DNA from: Diaporthe sp. PMI_573
Lineage: Eukaryota; Ascomycota; Sordariomycetes; Diaporthales; Diaporthaceae
Assembly (NCBI GenBank): GCA_021399435.1
Contig: JAJTUP010000002.1
Coordinates: forward strand, 1,550,001 to 1,614,000
Reading direction: 5' to 3'
Length of the DNA: 64,000 nt
The first letter of the stretch is position 1. Each line of letters opens with the position of its first letter. The notes beneath the pieces were generated by a model that was not told where the DNA came from, searched no databases, and saw only the letters and a program-made list of their open reading frames with translations. Below, piece after piece: positions 43,254 through 53,222 of this stretch. Both the position numbers and the translations under genes were made by a program.

Positions 43254-45437
43254 GGTGTCGATTTGATGCGTCGTTGTCTTGCACTTGTTGAAGGGAGGGC
43301 GGATTCGAAAGTTGAGGATCGACGACAGGCTGCGGCGATTTGTTGTCGATCAAGAAAGAGCGCGGGCGGGTGCTCCGGGGAAAGTCCAGAAATCCCAAGA
43401 AAAAGAAGCCGAGCCGTTGAGCTGTCCGCACAGCAAAGTGCCCCGCGATGACGCTCTCGGAAGCAGCGTCCAACCCTGAAAAGCGTCAGTGAAGCGGGGC
43501 AGGCAATTTGCCCAGCTACACTGTTGCTGTCCAGCTCCTTCCATCAACCCACATCACTGCGCGTGGCCATCTACTTCGACCCAGAGCGCCAGCAACTCTA
43601 TCCTTCAATGACCGAGCAGCCACATTGGGTTCTTCACCTCCACCACCGAGAAGCCAATGAGAAGCAAGCGCGAATGAGTCAAGGTTCAGATTCTCCCCTG
43701 AGCCAACTCAGGCTCCTGACGATGCGGCATTTCCTTTTGTCATCGGCAAACAGTGAGTGAGGCTGGCGGTCGACGGCTGGTTTTGAGCAGGAACCCACGA
43801 TTGATCCGTGGATTAAGACTATCGAATTCCCCCTGGGGCTGGGACAAGCTTTATGAGGATGATCGCAAGATTAGCTGGGGCCATTATAACCCTGAGTCGC
43901 TTCTCTGCTGGCGAGCCCGCACCTGGCCAATCCAACAGCCTGGTACCGGCCCCAGGTTGCAAGATCAACACTCCATCAGTACTACGCAGCGACCTCTTCC
44001 GAGCTTCTCGCGGACAAGATCTACCATAGGAACGTCTTTTCATGCTGGCCGAGTAGACACGTGCGGTATTCTAACATCGGCCCATGAGACATCACCTTGA
44101 CTGATTCATTCTGGTTCCCCATCTCAAATCTCCCAACGTCACAAGACTTTCTTTATACGTGCGTTGATCTCCTGCGTCGAGGAGCTCACATACTACACAT
44201 GCTGCATGCAGCAAGCACTCCAACCGGGACCCCAAGTTTCTTTGTCCCCGCCAACCATGACTAGAATCCTACCACTGATCGTTACCAGCCTAATTGTATG
44301 AATATCTCTTCTGTCGGATCGATATCTGACATACAGGAACAGCATCAACCTCTTCAGTCTCCGGGCCTCACGGGTGACCACTGGTCTGCTCCGATGCAGA
44401 AGCCTGGAAGCAAGCTTCCTGGTACGGAACCATCCGGCGAGGTTTCAGTCCCCAGCCTTGTCTAGGCTCAGCCCTGCAAGACACCGCTGTCTCAGAACTG
44501 CCGGTCGATTTTGAGGTGGGTCGGCGGGACGAACCCGCCACCCACACCTTTCTTCGGGTGACCCCATTCGCTGGGCCCCATGGCAATGGATCTTTTTTAC
44601 CCCTGACCGGAGGTTACATTGGTTGGACACCATTGGCAGGCCGAGGCGGGATAGCAGATTGGCTGTTTCAACGTTTAATTTTCTTCAACAACCTTCTTTC
44701 CTGCGGCCCCTCTAGTGAAGGTGCCAGCTTGGGGCGAGACACACCGGTGTCTCGAAGGACCTTTTCTCTCGAGAGGCAGTTCGGCTAAGGAAGCCTGGTG
44801 GCCGAGGACAAGACGCAGTTCCCAGTCAGCCCTTGGAACGGCCCGATGGCAGCATTGTTCGATTGTCGGGCGCTATGAGCTTTCCCGGCGAGCTAATCGA
44901 GACGCGCGAACGTCTTCCGGCTCGCGGGACTGGTACAGATTGCAGCTAGCTGCTAGAGAGCGAAAATCCATCAACATCGCTGCAACAACCGCTTGAACGC
45001 TTTGACGTGGCTTATGGTCCAGTCCGTGCTGGTGCTGCGGCCAAGACCTGTGGTTCAATCTTCGCTTCCCGTTGCCACGGACGCTCCCAGCGACAGGCAA
45101 ATCCTGTTTGTACTCCCGAGGGGGAACATGGGTTTGGATCAGGAGTATCCATTCACATCACCCACTTTATATTAGCTTTTTGACTAGGTAGGCGAGGTCC
45201 AGACTCCAATGATAAATACTCAAAGGGGTCCCTCTGTCCAGGTAGGTTTCTTGGTTCTATCTCGCTATTCACTGTCATTTATTCACAACGTTCGCTCGAT
45301 ATCAAACCCAACATTTCAGATACTACCACGTAATTATTTTCCGAGCTCTAGCAAAAGCTAGCTTCAGTTGCAAGACAACCTCGAAACTTTCAACCCATCC
45401 CAGCTGTAGCTACCTCTACGACCCACATTTTTTCAAG
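43254..45437. other. divergent intergenic region, no gene seen
   Basis: 2.2 kb between the phosphatase and CFEM-protein starts. Short overlapping frames on both strands lack domains. The last 200 bp before 45438 are leader-like. Confidence 0.45.
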
Positions 45438-45959
45438 ATGCAGTTCAAGGCAATCGTCCTCTCTACCGTCATCGGCCTGGTCGCCGCCCAGTCTTCTGAC
45501 GTCGCTTCTCTCGTCGCCGAGCTGCCGTCCTGCAGTCTCACCTGTCTCCTCGCTGGAGCCAGCGCTGCTGACTGCGAGTCCGTGGACTACTCCTGCCAGT
45601 GCGGCAAGCAGGATGTCATCGTCGCCAACGCCACCTCTTGCTTGACAAGCTCGTGCAACACCAATGACATTGCCAGTACGTTCCACCCCAGCCAAGCGTG
45701 GTCCCTCATGCAGCAACTAACAACACTCTTAGAGACCCAAACTATTTCTCAGCAGATCTGCGAAGCTGTCACTGGTGGCAACAGCAGCACTTCCGCCTCA
45801 GCCTCCGGCAGCACCGCCTCAGCTACCGGGTCCAGCTCCTCTTCGTCTGCCTCGGCTTCTTCTACCGGCGCCGCTGGCTCCAGTGCCGGCTCCCGTCCCG
45901 AGCTTTACGGCCTCGGCATGGCTGCTGTCGCCGGAATTGCTGGACTCATGGTTATGTAA
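45438..45959 (+). CDS. CFEM-domain GPI-anchored protein
   Basis: Exons 45438-45675 and 45733-45959 with a 57-nt intron (GTACGT..CTAAC..TTAG) give 154 residues. A signal peptide (MQFKAIVLSTVIGLVAAQ) precedes the eight-cysteine CFEM domain: PSC, TC, ADC, SCQC, SC, SC and QQIC. A Ser/Ala/Gly-rich stalk and a hydrophobic C-terminus (GMAAVAGIAGLMVM) indicate a GPI anchor. CFEM wall proteins commonly bind heme or contribute to adhesion. The intron has no in-frame stop, so unspliced mRNA would add 19 residues between the seventh and eighth cysteines. Confidence 0.9.
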   Translation: MQFKAIVLSTVIGLVAAQSSDVASLVAELPSCSLTCLLAGASAADCESVDYSCQCGKQDVIVANATSCLTSSCNTNDIASTFHPSQAWSLMQQLTTLLETQTISQQICEAVTGGNSSTSASASGSTASATGSSSSSSASASSTGAAGSSAGSRPELYGLGMAAVAGIAGLMVM

Positions 45960-46350
45960 ATAGACTCCTAGAACCATGTGGTGTTGCAGTTGGCCCTCCT
46001 AGACAACCATGTTCTATTCAAAACTTTAAGAAAGACCTCCGGTTATTTTGGAGGCAGGTACACCTTTCGGGAAATCAGGTTGATGACCATGGGTATGACG
46101 GAGCTTGGGATTTTGCACGGACAATATACCAAATGGGTCAGGCACTACAGGACAGGTCTCTGGTTGAAAGAGTAGTGGTCTACTTCTGGCGTTCAATTTA
46201 TACGAATCCTCCTCTTGGGCGTCTACATACATTATTCGTCTACTTCTAAGTGACATGTCTACGTGATGCTCGTTCTCTCTTGTCCCGGTGGCCATCTATA
46301 AAGAATCCCAAATCTAAGTGAGAAATCTGTAAGAATAGGAAAGTCCATAC
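45960..46350. other. convergent 3' ends, no gene seen
   Basis: 390 bp between the CFEM-protein stop and the THEM6-like stop. AT-rich 3' untranslated sequence is expected. Confidence 0.5.
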
Positions 46351-47457
46351 TTAACCAGGGTAGAACCGTCCCAAGGCACCATCCTCACCCCCATCAAACA
46401 GCCCGTTGGTCCCATCTAGCGCCGCGAACTTCTCAGCAAACTTCATACCCTCACGCCTCTGACCCTCCACCCTCTTCCAATCCCATAGCGCATCCGCACT
46501 GGGATCAATCTCGCCGACGTCCTGAGTCTCGTCGCCAACCTCATCGGAGCCACTCCGCCAGCCCCCGGGCCTCTCAGGCAACAGGCCGCTATGTTCCATC
46601 AGGATGCTCGGGTTGACGGTGAAGCGGCCGACCTTGAAGACGTACTTGCTAACCGCAGTGGCGATGACATACTTGTCGAAGTCCTGCGTCTCGCCCTCGG
46701 CCGCGGTTGCTCGCCTTGGCCGCAACGGTCCGAACCACGACTGTGTCCCGCTGTCCCACGCCGTGGGCTTGACCTTGCCCTTGACCACGAAGTGCGTCAC
46801 GAGATATAGCCACTTGCGGTCCCAGGCCAGGACCCGCGTCCAGGTCTCGTAGCCCTGGAAGAGCGCGATCTCCTTCTTGAAGGAGCAGAAGACCCCGCCC
46901 AGCCCGATGCCCATCCCGCCCTTGGCGACCGTGCCGTCCGGGGTCACGACAGCCCTCGTCTTGGCGTTGTGCGAGATGGCATCGAGGCCATCGTGCATGA
47001 GGTGCGTCACGCACTGGGTGCGCGCGATGTCGAGGTCCGCGAAGTAGGTGCTGTTGGACTTGTGGAGGTTGTAGTCGGTCTCGAGGAGGGAGTTGTACGT
47101 GGACGTGATCGAGTAGTGGAAGAGCATCCGCGGCTCCTTCACCCGGCGCTGCAGGTAGGGGATGTAGTTCCTCAAGATGGCTGCCCAGACTCGGTACTGC
47201 GCACCGGGTAGAGAGGTGTCAGTGGGCGTGTCTTCTGAATGGAAGGGGGGCGGGGCACTCACGGTCCACACGAACGGCATGTTCTTGTAGTTCGCGACAA
47301 CGAAGAGCGCTAGCAGGATGCGGCTTGTGCGCCCGGGGCCGGTGACGAATTTGGTCGCCATCGTCTTCAGGTCGATGTGTAGCAGCGAGACGCCCGCGAC
47401 GCCCGCGGCGCCTACGCCGATTGGCAGGAGGAAGCCCAACGCGTTTGCCGATGCCAT
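46351..47457 (-). CDS. THEM6-like thioesterase-superfamily membrane protein
   Basis: Exons 47457-47263 and 47196-46351 with a 66-nt intron (GTGAGT..GCAG) give 346 residues. The N-terminus holds one or two hydrophobic segments (ALGFLLPIGVGAAGVAGVSLL and ILLALFVVANYKNMPFVW), then a hot-dog-fold region with FHYSITSTYNSLLETDYNLHKSNSTYFADLDIART, GMGIGLGGVFCSFKKEI and YETWTRVLAWDRKWLYLVTHFV. The fold resembles the fungal group often labelled capsule polysaccharide biosynthesis protein and animal THEM6. Hydrolase activity is unproven. The intron is a multiple of three without a stop, so retention would insert 22 residues after Thr65; splicing gives the better family match. Confidence 0.83.
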   Translation of the reverse strand: MASANALGFLLPIGVGAAGVAGVSLLHIDLKTMATKFVTGPGRTSRILLALFVVANYKNMPFVWTVSAPPPFHSEDTPTDTSLPGAQYRVWAAILRNYIPYLQRRVKEPRMLFHYSITSTYNSLLETDYNLHKSNSTYFADLDIARTQCVTHLMHDGLDAISHNAKTRAVVTPDGTVAKGGMGIGLGGVFCSFKKEIALFQGYETWTRVLAWDRKWLYLVTHFVVKGKVKPTAWDSGTQSWFGPLRPRRATAAEGETQDFDKYVIATAVSKYVFKVGRFTVNPSILMEHSGLLPERPGGWRSGSDEVGDETQDVGEIDPSADALWDWKRVEGQRREGMKFAEKFAALDGTNGLFDGGEDGALGRFYPG

Positions 47458-49076
47458 CTCGACAGTGATCTTGCGCTTCTACGCAGGAGTCTACGTGTGC
47501 TTGTCCGTGATTACTATTCCTTCGGCCGAGAAGATGGCTTATATGTGCTGACGAGCCGGCTGACACGGCGCCGCGCGAAGCCGAAGAGCAGCACGACGAT
47601 GACGACGACCCAGAGCGGCACGGAGCGGAGCACGCAGGTTATGGTGGTGCCGCACTTTGCGAGGAGGGAGGACGAGGAGGAGGAGTGGGGATAGGGCATG
47701 AAGGAAGGGGTGACTTCAAGGAGTGGGAAGTCGTATTCGTCCGTATCCCGTCCGCCGGTGGGCAAACAAGTCGAGCTTGGGTGCTTTTGCAAATTGATGA
47801 GACTGACTAGCGGATAATCCACTCGTACTGTAGCTTCCCGTCGCCGATTTTGCCCCGTCCCCGAGCCGAGGCGCATAAGCTTGATCAGATGTCACCTCCG
47901 AGCCGAGGCTCCGCAGCCTTGGCTCCTCTGCTGAACAAACTCTACGAAGTATATCCATCTCTATTTCCATTCAAACAATTCAGGCAGTGGCGTGGACCAC
48001 TGGCCTTCTTTTCCATCCGGCGTTTACCTGGTGGAGCTCTCCATTGGCGAGCTTCTGACGTTACTCGACCACCTGCAGAGTACTGCGGGGCCAGGTTGCA
48101 CACATCGGTCCATGTGTTCTCAATCACGACATTGCGTTGAGACATTGCAAGCACAGCCAAACGATATGCCAGAAATGGCTTGAGGAAGGGCAGCAGGTGT
48201 CCTGGCACCAGGTGTTGCCTTTGCCTCTTACATATCCACAGATCTTCACAATTGGTAATGACTTCAGGACACAGAAGTTTATCGTCTTGCCCTCGGTACT
48301 GAGTAGAGCTTGCTGCTCCGTTTTATTCCAAGGTCACCAAGACAGGCAGTACAAAACCAAGAGCCTGGTCAATCTGCGAAGGCAATATTTCCCCCTTGTC
48401 AATGTCACTGAATTTGGGTTCAATTGAAGCAGAGTAGTCCTGCTTGTCTCTGTGGAAAATGAGGTTACCCGTGCCCAATCTTTGCCTGTGCTCATATCCC
48501 CAGCTTGATCTGGAATGGTTATGTCCTCAAGCTATGATGATTACTTGCCGACTGTGACATGTGATGATGATTGTAGACAACCCCTTTGTGTGAACTACTC
48601 TTAGACCCATTATGTCAATTTGCATGTGGAACCAGAAAGTTGTAATGGGGAGATAATCATGACTTTTTTGTAGCTTTGGTGGTCTTGACAATGGGCATTG
48701 TGCCACGCGGGAACTTTTACAATATACGGTGTAGTGTAGGCAATGCTTTGAAAATGGAGGGTAGGAGAATTATAAGAAATGTGACGGAATGATCATAATG
48801 ACAAGGAGAGGCAGATTTATTCCACTAGCCTCTGACTAGATGCAGGCATAATGGGAATATGACTGGACATTTGTGAAGAGCGTACAATATTACTGTGTCT
48901 CCTCATGACAAATCCTTTGTCAATGTCGGCCTAGATCTGCCCCGGTATATAAATCCTCTCATCCGATGCCTTCTAACATTTTGTGTTGTCTGCACTACTG
49001 CATCAGAAACTCTATAACCAGAAGACTGAAATAAGACAGAGAACAGCAGCACTATTTTTTTATCTTCCTATCAAAG
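47458..49076. other. gene-poor interval
   Basis: 1.6 kb. A minus-strand frame at 47514-47876 would encode up to 120 residues with a hydrophobic segment followed by Arg residues, just upstream of the THEM6-like gene. Its ATG and any splicing are unclear, so I do not call it a gene. From 48430 to 48950 the sequence is AT-rich. Confidence 0.45.
48946..48953 (+). promoter_or_regulatory. TATA box upstream of the Pro-Glu repeat ORF
   Basis: TATATAAA, about 130 bp upstream of the ATG at 49077, in a good core-promoter position. It is the main support for transcription of that small ORF. Confidence 0.4.
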
Positions 49077-49152
49077 ATGCCATCGGAGGCGGAAGAGAGA
49101 GGTCGTAGAAGCAGAGCTCCTTCCCCAGAGCCCCCGCCCCAGCCCCAGCCCC

Positions 49153-49201
<49 letters not shown>

Positions 49202-49268
49202 CCTAACTAATGGAAAGCCATGCTTCCTTCTCGCGCGGAACATACTCGAGTCTGTTGGTTCTTGGTGA
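49077..49268 (+). CDS. doubtful small gene with Pro-Gln/Pro-Glu repeats
   Basis: ATG 49077 opens a 63-codon frame: a charged start (MPSEAEERGRR), a PQPQPQ then PEPEPE tract, then KPCFLLARNILESVGS. At 49265 a GTGAGT donor overlaps the last codons, so an intron could begin there (phase 2). Joining to a CAG acceptor near 49356 would give a short Cys-containing end, but this is unproven. A TATA box lies 130 bp upstream. There is no signal peptide and no known domain. The frame could simply be a repeat-driven chance ORF. Confidence 0.3.
49155..49200 (+). repeat. CCTGAG hexanucleotide repeat
   Basis: About 7.7 perfect CCTGAG copies, preceded by CCCCAG hexamers from about 49135. It encodes Pro-Glu on the plus strand and Gly-Ser on the minus strand, with no stop in either reading. 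Confidence 0.92.
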
Positions 49269-50146
49269 GTGGCGTTCTGGAACCAGATTGGTCAAATGCG
49301 TAATTACAAGGAATTATGTAGATTGCTGTTGTCTTGGGAAGTTGTTGTTCGCAGCAATGAAATTGTAAGTCAGCTTTTTTGCATTTCCTGATTGATGAAA
49401 GTGACGTGTTGCAAATTTTGAGACCTGAAATCGTCCTTGACAAGCTTTATGGGATGGGTCACACAAGGCCTCGACACCAGCGCGGCCCGCCTCTGGGATG
49501 AAACGGTGACCTTAGCCGACCCGCATGTCCAGGCCGTCCGAAACAGTGACTCTCAGACAAAAGAGATATCCTCGAATTCTTTCACATATCAATTTGCCCA
49601 TGCTTCAGCCTAGTGGCACAGCGTTATGTGTCGTCTCGAGGTCTGCTGTGCCGCCCCCTTGCAGCAGTGTGGAACTAGCGACCGCTTCACGACCTGGGTC
49701 TCCGGTTTCTGGTAAGGCCGGAATAGGGGTCGTAATACGCATGTTTTGCACGCTCTATGTATATGACGGCCCGGGATTTCTGACCTGTTATGGCGGGCCT
49801 GAGGCCACGATTCACAGAAACACTTGGCAACAGGGTCGACCATGGTCCGGCCGAGAGGAGCTGGGAGTTGGTGTCGAGTGTAAATGTTGGAAACGCGCAT
49901 ATCTGTCGACGATCATCACCCGTAACTTGAACCTGAGAAAGGCAGTGGATTATAAGTAAGACTGTTTGTGCCTCCCTTTTCTGTACCTCTGTATGGGCCA
50001 TCAGGACTCAGCATCCGCTTGCTTCAGTTCTCTCTCTCTCTCGAGCTGTGCTCTCAGTTTTCGGAACATTCCTCTATTTTCCGCTCGTTGACCGAGTACC
50101 CACTACAAACCTTTCATAAGCAAAATAATTCCGGACAATTTTCAAA
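49269..50146. other. intergenic, no gene seen
   Basis: 880 bp. A 144-codon frame (49525-49959, plus) has no domain. A TATAAG at 49951 and a CT-rich stretch (about 50030-50043) precede the secreted peptide gene and look like its promoter and leader. Confidence 0.45.
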
Positions 50147-50385
50147 ATGCGTGCTTTCGCCGTTGTCATGGCTTGCCTCATTGCTCTCGCTGCGGCGGTG
50201 CCTGGGAATATGATGGAGGACCGCATAATGCGTCGACAATGTGTATGTTTACCAAGACTACAAACACTTTGTGTTCGAATCAGGGTCGTGACTAGAGCAG
50301 TTTCACTGACTTGTGTGATAACTTTCAGTTTTGCGACGAAAGTCATTGCGACGGTCCGGATTGCTGTGCAAATGGTACTTGCTGA
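50147..50385 (+). CDS. small secreted cysteine-rich peptide (50 residues)
   Basis: Exons 50147-50242 and 50329-50385 with an 86-nt intron (GTATGT..TTTCAG) encode 50 residues. A signal peptide (MRAFAVVMACLIALAAAVPG) and a short linker with MRR, a possible dibasic processing site, lead to a 20-residue cysteine core with six Cys spaced C-1-C-4-C-4-CC-4-C, ending at the stop. The spacing would suit three disulfides in a compact knot. The unspliced reading enters a different frame and loses the cysteine pattern, which supports the splice model. I know no family for it. Size, secretion and Cys content fit candidate effectors or antimicrobial peptides, but no activity can be claimed. Confidence 0.7.
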
Positions 50386-50747
50386 ACTATCAACGAGGAA
50401 GCTGTTGAGAGCAGTTGTGGCGAAGGCGCCTGCTGATTAGGGTAAAATTTGGAATTGGATTATGGAAAATTGTAATGAATTTGCTGTGCAATATTTCATT
50501 TCCAATCTGCTTGGTTGGCGTTTGTACCAGATTGAAATTATTAGCCAAGTCTCGAGGTGCTTGAGAGGTTTAGCAAATGATACTTACCCTAACCCCCATT
50601 TTGCAACGAGGCCCACACACCGAGTGTGCTCATTTGCGCAGTATTCTCGAAATTCTGAATCATCAATCACAATTCACACTTCACTCCCGACCTCTTCTCA
50701 CCCTTTCCGACTGCACTTACGAGACCTCTCTTCGCAATTATTGGGAA
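50386..50747. other. intergenic and leader of the DUF1308 gene
   Basis: 360 bp. An in-frame upstream ATG at 50577 would add 57 residues to the next protein, without family support. Confidence 0.45.
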
Positions 50748-52256
50748 ATGGACAAAGATGAGGAAGGCGTCAGTACTCACGATCTGGCCCTTGACATCAT
50801 GACGAAAAGTGATGAGCTGTTGCGGGAGATGGCACAGCTGCGGCAGAGATATCATGCTATCAGAGGCCCTCACCTAAGCATTCCTGGTCTGACGATTCTG
50901 ATGGACGGAATAAGACAGGAAAGAAAGGCTGCGCAACCTTTCTTGGACCTGAATGCAAACGGCTCGGCGACATCCACCGATGAGTCGCTAGAAGCCCAGC
51001 CTGCAGGGTCTCGCCTGCGCTACACAAACCTGCCTGCTATTGGGCGCAACTGGGACATTCTAAAGCGTTGCCGCGATGTGGTCTCCATCGAACAGTCAAT
51101 ACCAAAAAACCCCAAGGTGGAAGTCAAGGAGAATGGTGGACTGATAGTCCACCGTACCAAGGCCAGTCGCATCGGCACAGGCATGATCTTCGTTCACGCA
51201 GTGGTCGATGGAGGAGCTGAGTGGCTCCGCATCATCAGCAAGGATGAGAGACGGGTACTCCTTGAGCTTGCTGCTGGGGGATGGGATTGGGACCACGAGG
51301 AAGGGGACACAGACGACGAAGACGATTCCGAACTCTTCGAAGACATCCCTACTCTTCGCACTGCGAATGAACTTGTGGATACTGCACGCAAGTATTGGTA
51401 TGACTATCACCATCCGAGGATACGAATCTTGCTCAGCCGCATACACGAAGGCCAGAGTAAAGACATGGACAGAGTCATTCAAAAAATGCGCAGTACAGGT
51501 GGTAATGATATAAACATCACAGTCGAATGCGCAGACTCACCATTGATCTCCAGTCAAACCTTGCCGGGTTTGAATACCGCGCTATCCAATCTTGTACCAA
51601 TTGAAGACATGAGTCGTTTCGGTTCCACCGTCCTTCTAGACACAAGCGTCCTGATTGCTCTGATATCGGACATTTCACACGCCACTGTGGACGTACAGCC
51701 ATGGCATAGCCAGGACTGCAAGGCTCAGATTCGAGATGAAGCGAACGGCATCAATTTCCTAACATCACAAGCTTTTCCCCCTCTCAGAGGGAAACGGCTG
51801 GTCTGCACAAAGGAAGCCATGGATCATTTTCGCGAGATTTCGAACACGATTGCAAGTCCCGCGGAATTGGAAAGAGCACGGCTTCTCTACTCAGGCGGAC
51901 CGAAGGACTTTCAGGAACTTTCCATCCATCCCGTTCCAGAAGACCTCATGCTGCCGGTGCAGGTGCTCTCCGAGGAGGCGGAACTGCACGCCGCGGACCT
52001 GGTGCAGGCAGGCAGGCTTCCCGAGGTAGCAATCAACGTCGAGTCGCATCTGCTGAGTGTGCCAGGAAACAGAACCACGCATCTTTATGGTTGGTCTTCG
52101 GGCACAACGGTTGTGACGAGCAATAGGTCGCTCGCCAAGAGGCTTGTGCGGATGATCGAGAGCAGCCTGGAAAAGGACTACGAAGATGGACCCAGGATAT
52201 GCACTTTGCCATACAACCGGGCCCTGGCGACGAAGGGCCCTAGACGGGTTGACTGA
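50748..52256 (+). CDS. DUF1308 (UPF0415/C7orf25-like) protein
   Basis: Single exon of 502 residues from the ATG at 50748 (MDKDEEGVSTHDL). It resembles the DUF1308 family that includes human C7orf25. Conserved blocks are TGMIFVHAVVDGGAEWLRII near residue 145, YHHPRIRILLSRIHEG, a PIN-like strand TVLLDTSVLIALISDIS near residue 295, FLTSQAFPPLRGKRLVCTKEAM and a C-terminal TTVVTSNRSLAKRLVRM. An acidic stretch (DHEEGDTDDEDDSELFED) follows the first block. The PIN-like region hints at nuclease ancestry, but activity is unknown. No leader, so probably intracellular. An in-frame ATG at 50577 is a possible but weaker start. Confidence 0.85.
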   Translation: MDKDEEGVSTHDLALDIMTKSDELLREMAQLRQRYHAIRGPHLSIPGLTILMDGIRQERKAAQPFLDLNANGSATSTDESLEAQPAGSRLRYTNLPAIGRNWDILKRCRDVVSIEQSIPKNPKVEVKENGGLIVHRTKASRIGTGMIFVHAVVDGGAEWLRIISKDERRVLLELAAGGWDWDHEEGDTDDEDDSELFEDIPTLRTANELVDTARKYWYDYHHPRIRILLSRIHEGQSKDMDRVIQKMRSTGGNDINITVECADSPLISSQTLPGLNTALSNLVPIEDMSRFGSTVLLDTSVLIALISDISHATVDVQPWHSQDCKAQIRDEANGINFLTSQAFPPLRGKRLVCTKEAMDHFREISNTIASPAELERARLLYSGGPKDFQELSIHPVPEDLMLPVQVLSEEAELHAADLVQAGRLPEVAINVESHLLSVPGNRTTHLYGWSSGTTVVTSNRSLAKRLVRMIESSLEKDYEDGPRICTLPYNRALATKGPRRVD

Positions 52257-52597
52257 TCTGCCGTAGGCCTTCCATAGACCATATGGGTAGAAATTCCAAG
52301 TCTGGCATTGCTACCGTATAGGAGCGTTCCTGACATTCTCATGAATCGTCAGACCAGATTCAATGTTGGACCAGGCAATACAGATGGCATAGTGCAAGAG
52401 TGAGCGGAAGCATAACCATCCATGGATGGGTCTGAGCAACATGGCACATCATGTTTAAGTGCATTAAGCATATATTTTATCTCTCATTAAAGCATTATTA
52501 CAGAGACGGGCTGTGTGTCCCGATATATACTAATTATCATGGTGTTCAGCACTTGAGCATCACGTGGTTCGGCAAGAAAGGCGTCAAAGTGATTCCC
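52257..52597. other. convergent 3' ends, no gene seen
   Basis: 340 bp between the DUF1308 stop and the stop of the secreted protein on the other strand; AT-rich. Confidence 0.5.
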
Positions 52598-53222
52598 TCA
52601 CGCGACACCCCAGATCTCAGTGGGCTGCATGGTGAAGTTCAGCAGTGGCGCTACAAACTGGTTGTACGAAGAGACGGCGTAGGCCGTGTAGTTCCAGTAT
52701 GTGTTCCTTTCGGAGTCGTCAGTCTTACACTTCTACTGGTAACAGGATGGGTAGCACTTACTCAGCAGTGGGGTCGACAAACTCATAGCTCACGGCCAAG
52801 TGAGCTCCTGTTCCGGTCGTGTTGACAGCCTCCAGGCGTGCGGCAACCTGGTGGAGATTCTCGCTGTCGTCGAGGATCTCACACTCATCGTAGGGGGCGC
52901 CCTCGCCGAAGCCCGAGCAGTAGGCCTTGAATGCGGGGACTGAGTCTGAGAAGGCCGGGGCGCTGATGTTGAAGTCTGAAGACAGAGGTCAGAACATGTT
53001 CACCAGTGAGTAGCTCAAGACGAGGGCCGACAAAAAAAAAAAAGACATACCATAGTAGCAGCCGGCTCGGGCACAACCTGCACTCCATCCAGTGACGGAC
53101 CATGTGTAGTTGGTAGCAACAGCCGCCTTGGTCTTGACAATCTTCGCCGCGGGCTTGGTCCACAAGTGAGCGGCCTCGGCGGAAGCGAGGAGGGAGATGG
53201 CGGCGACAAGCGAGAACTGCAT
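52598..53222 (-). CDS. small secreted protein, four cysteines
   Basis: Exons 53222-53051, 52975-52762 and 52706-52598 keep phase (introns 75 and 55 nt, the second with ACTGACG branch site and an AAAG acceptor) and give 164 residues. A signal peptide (MQFSLVAAISLLASAEAA) is followed by TWSVTGWSAGCARAGCYYDF, then PAFKAYCSGFGEG and YDEC, giving four Cys for two disulfides, and a beta-rich C-terminus with YNYTAY-type strands. Similar fungal secreted proteins are sometimes labelled hypersensitive-response inducers; I treat that as a loose resemblance only. A TATA-like TATAAA (53311-53316, minus) lies about 90 bp upstream. The first intron contains a run of T on the coding strand. Confidence 0.78.

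Noticed and set aside
47514..47876. Possible small membrane-protein frame
   Set aside because: One hydrophobic segment with Arg residues, but no convincing ATG context, conservation or splice support.
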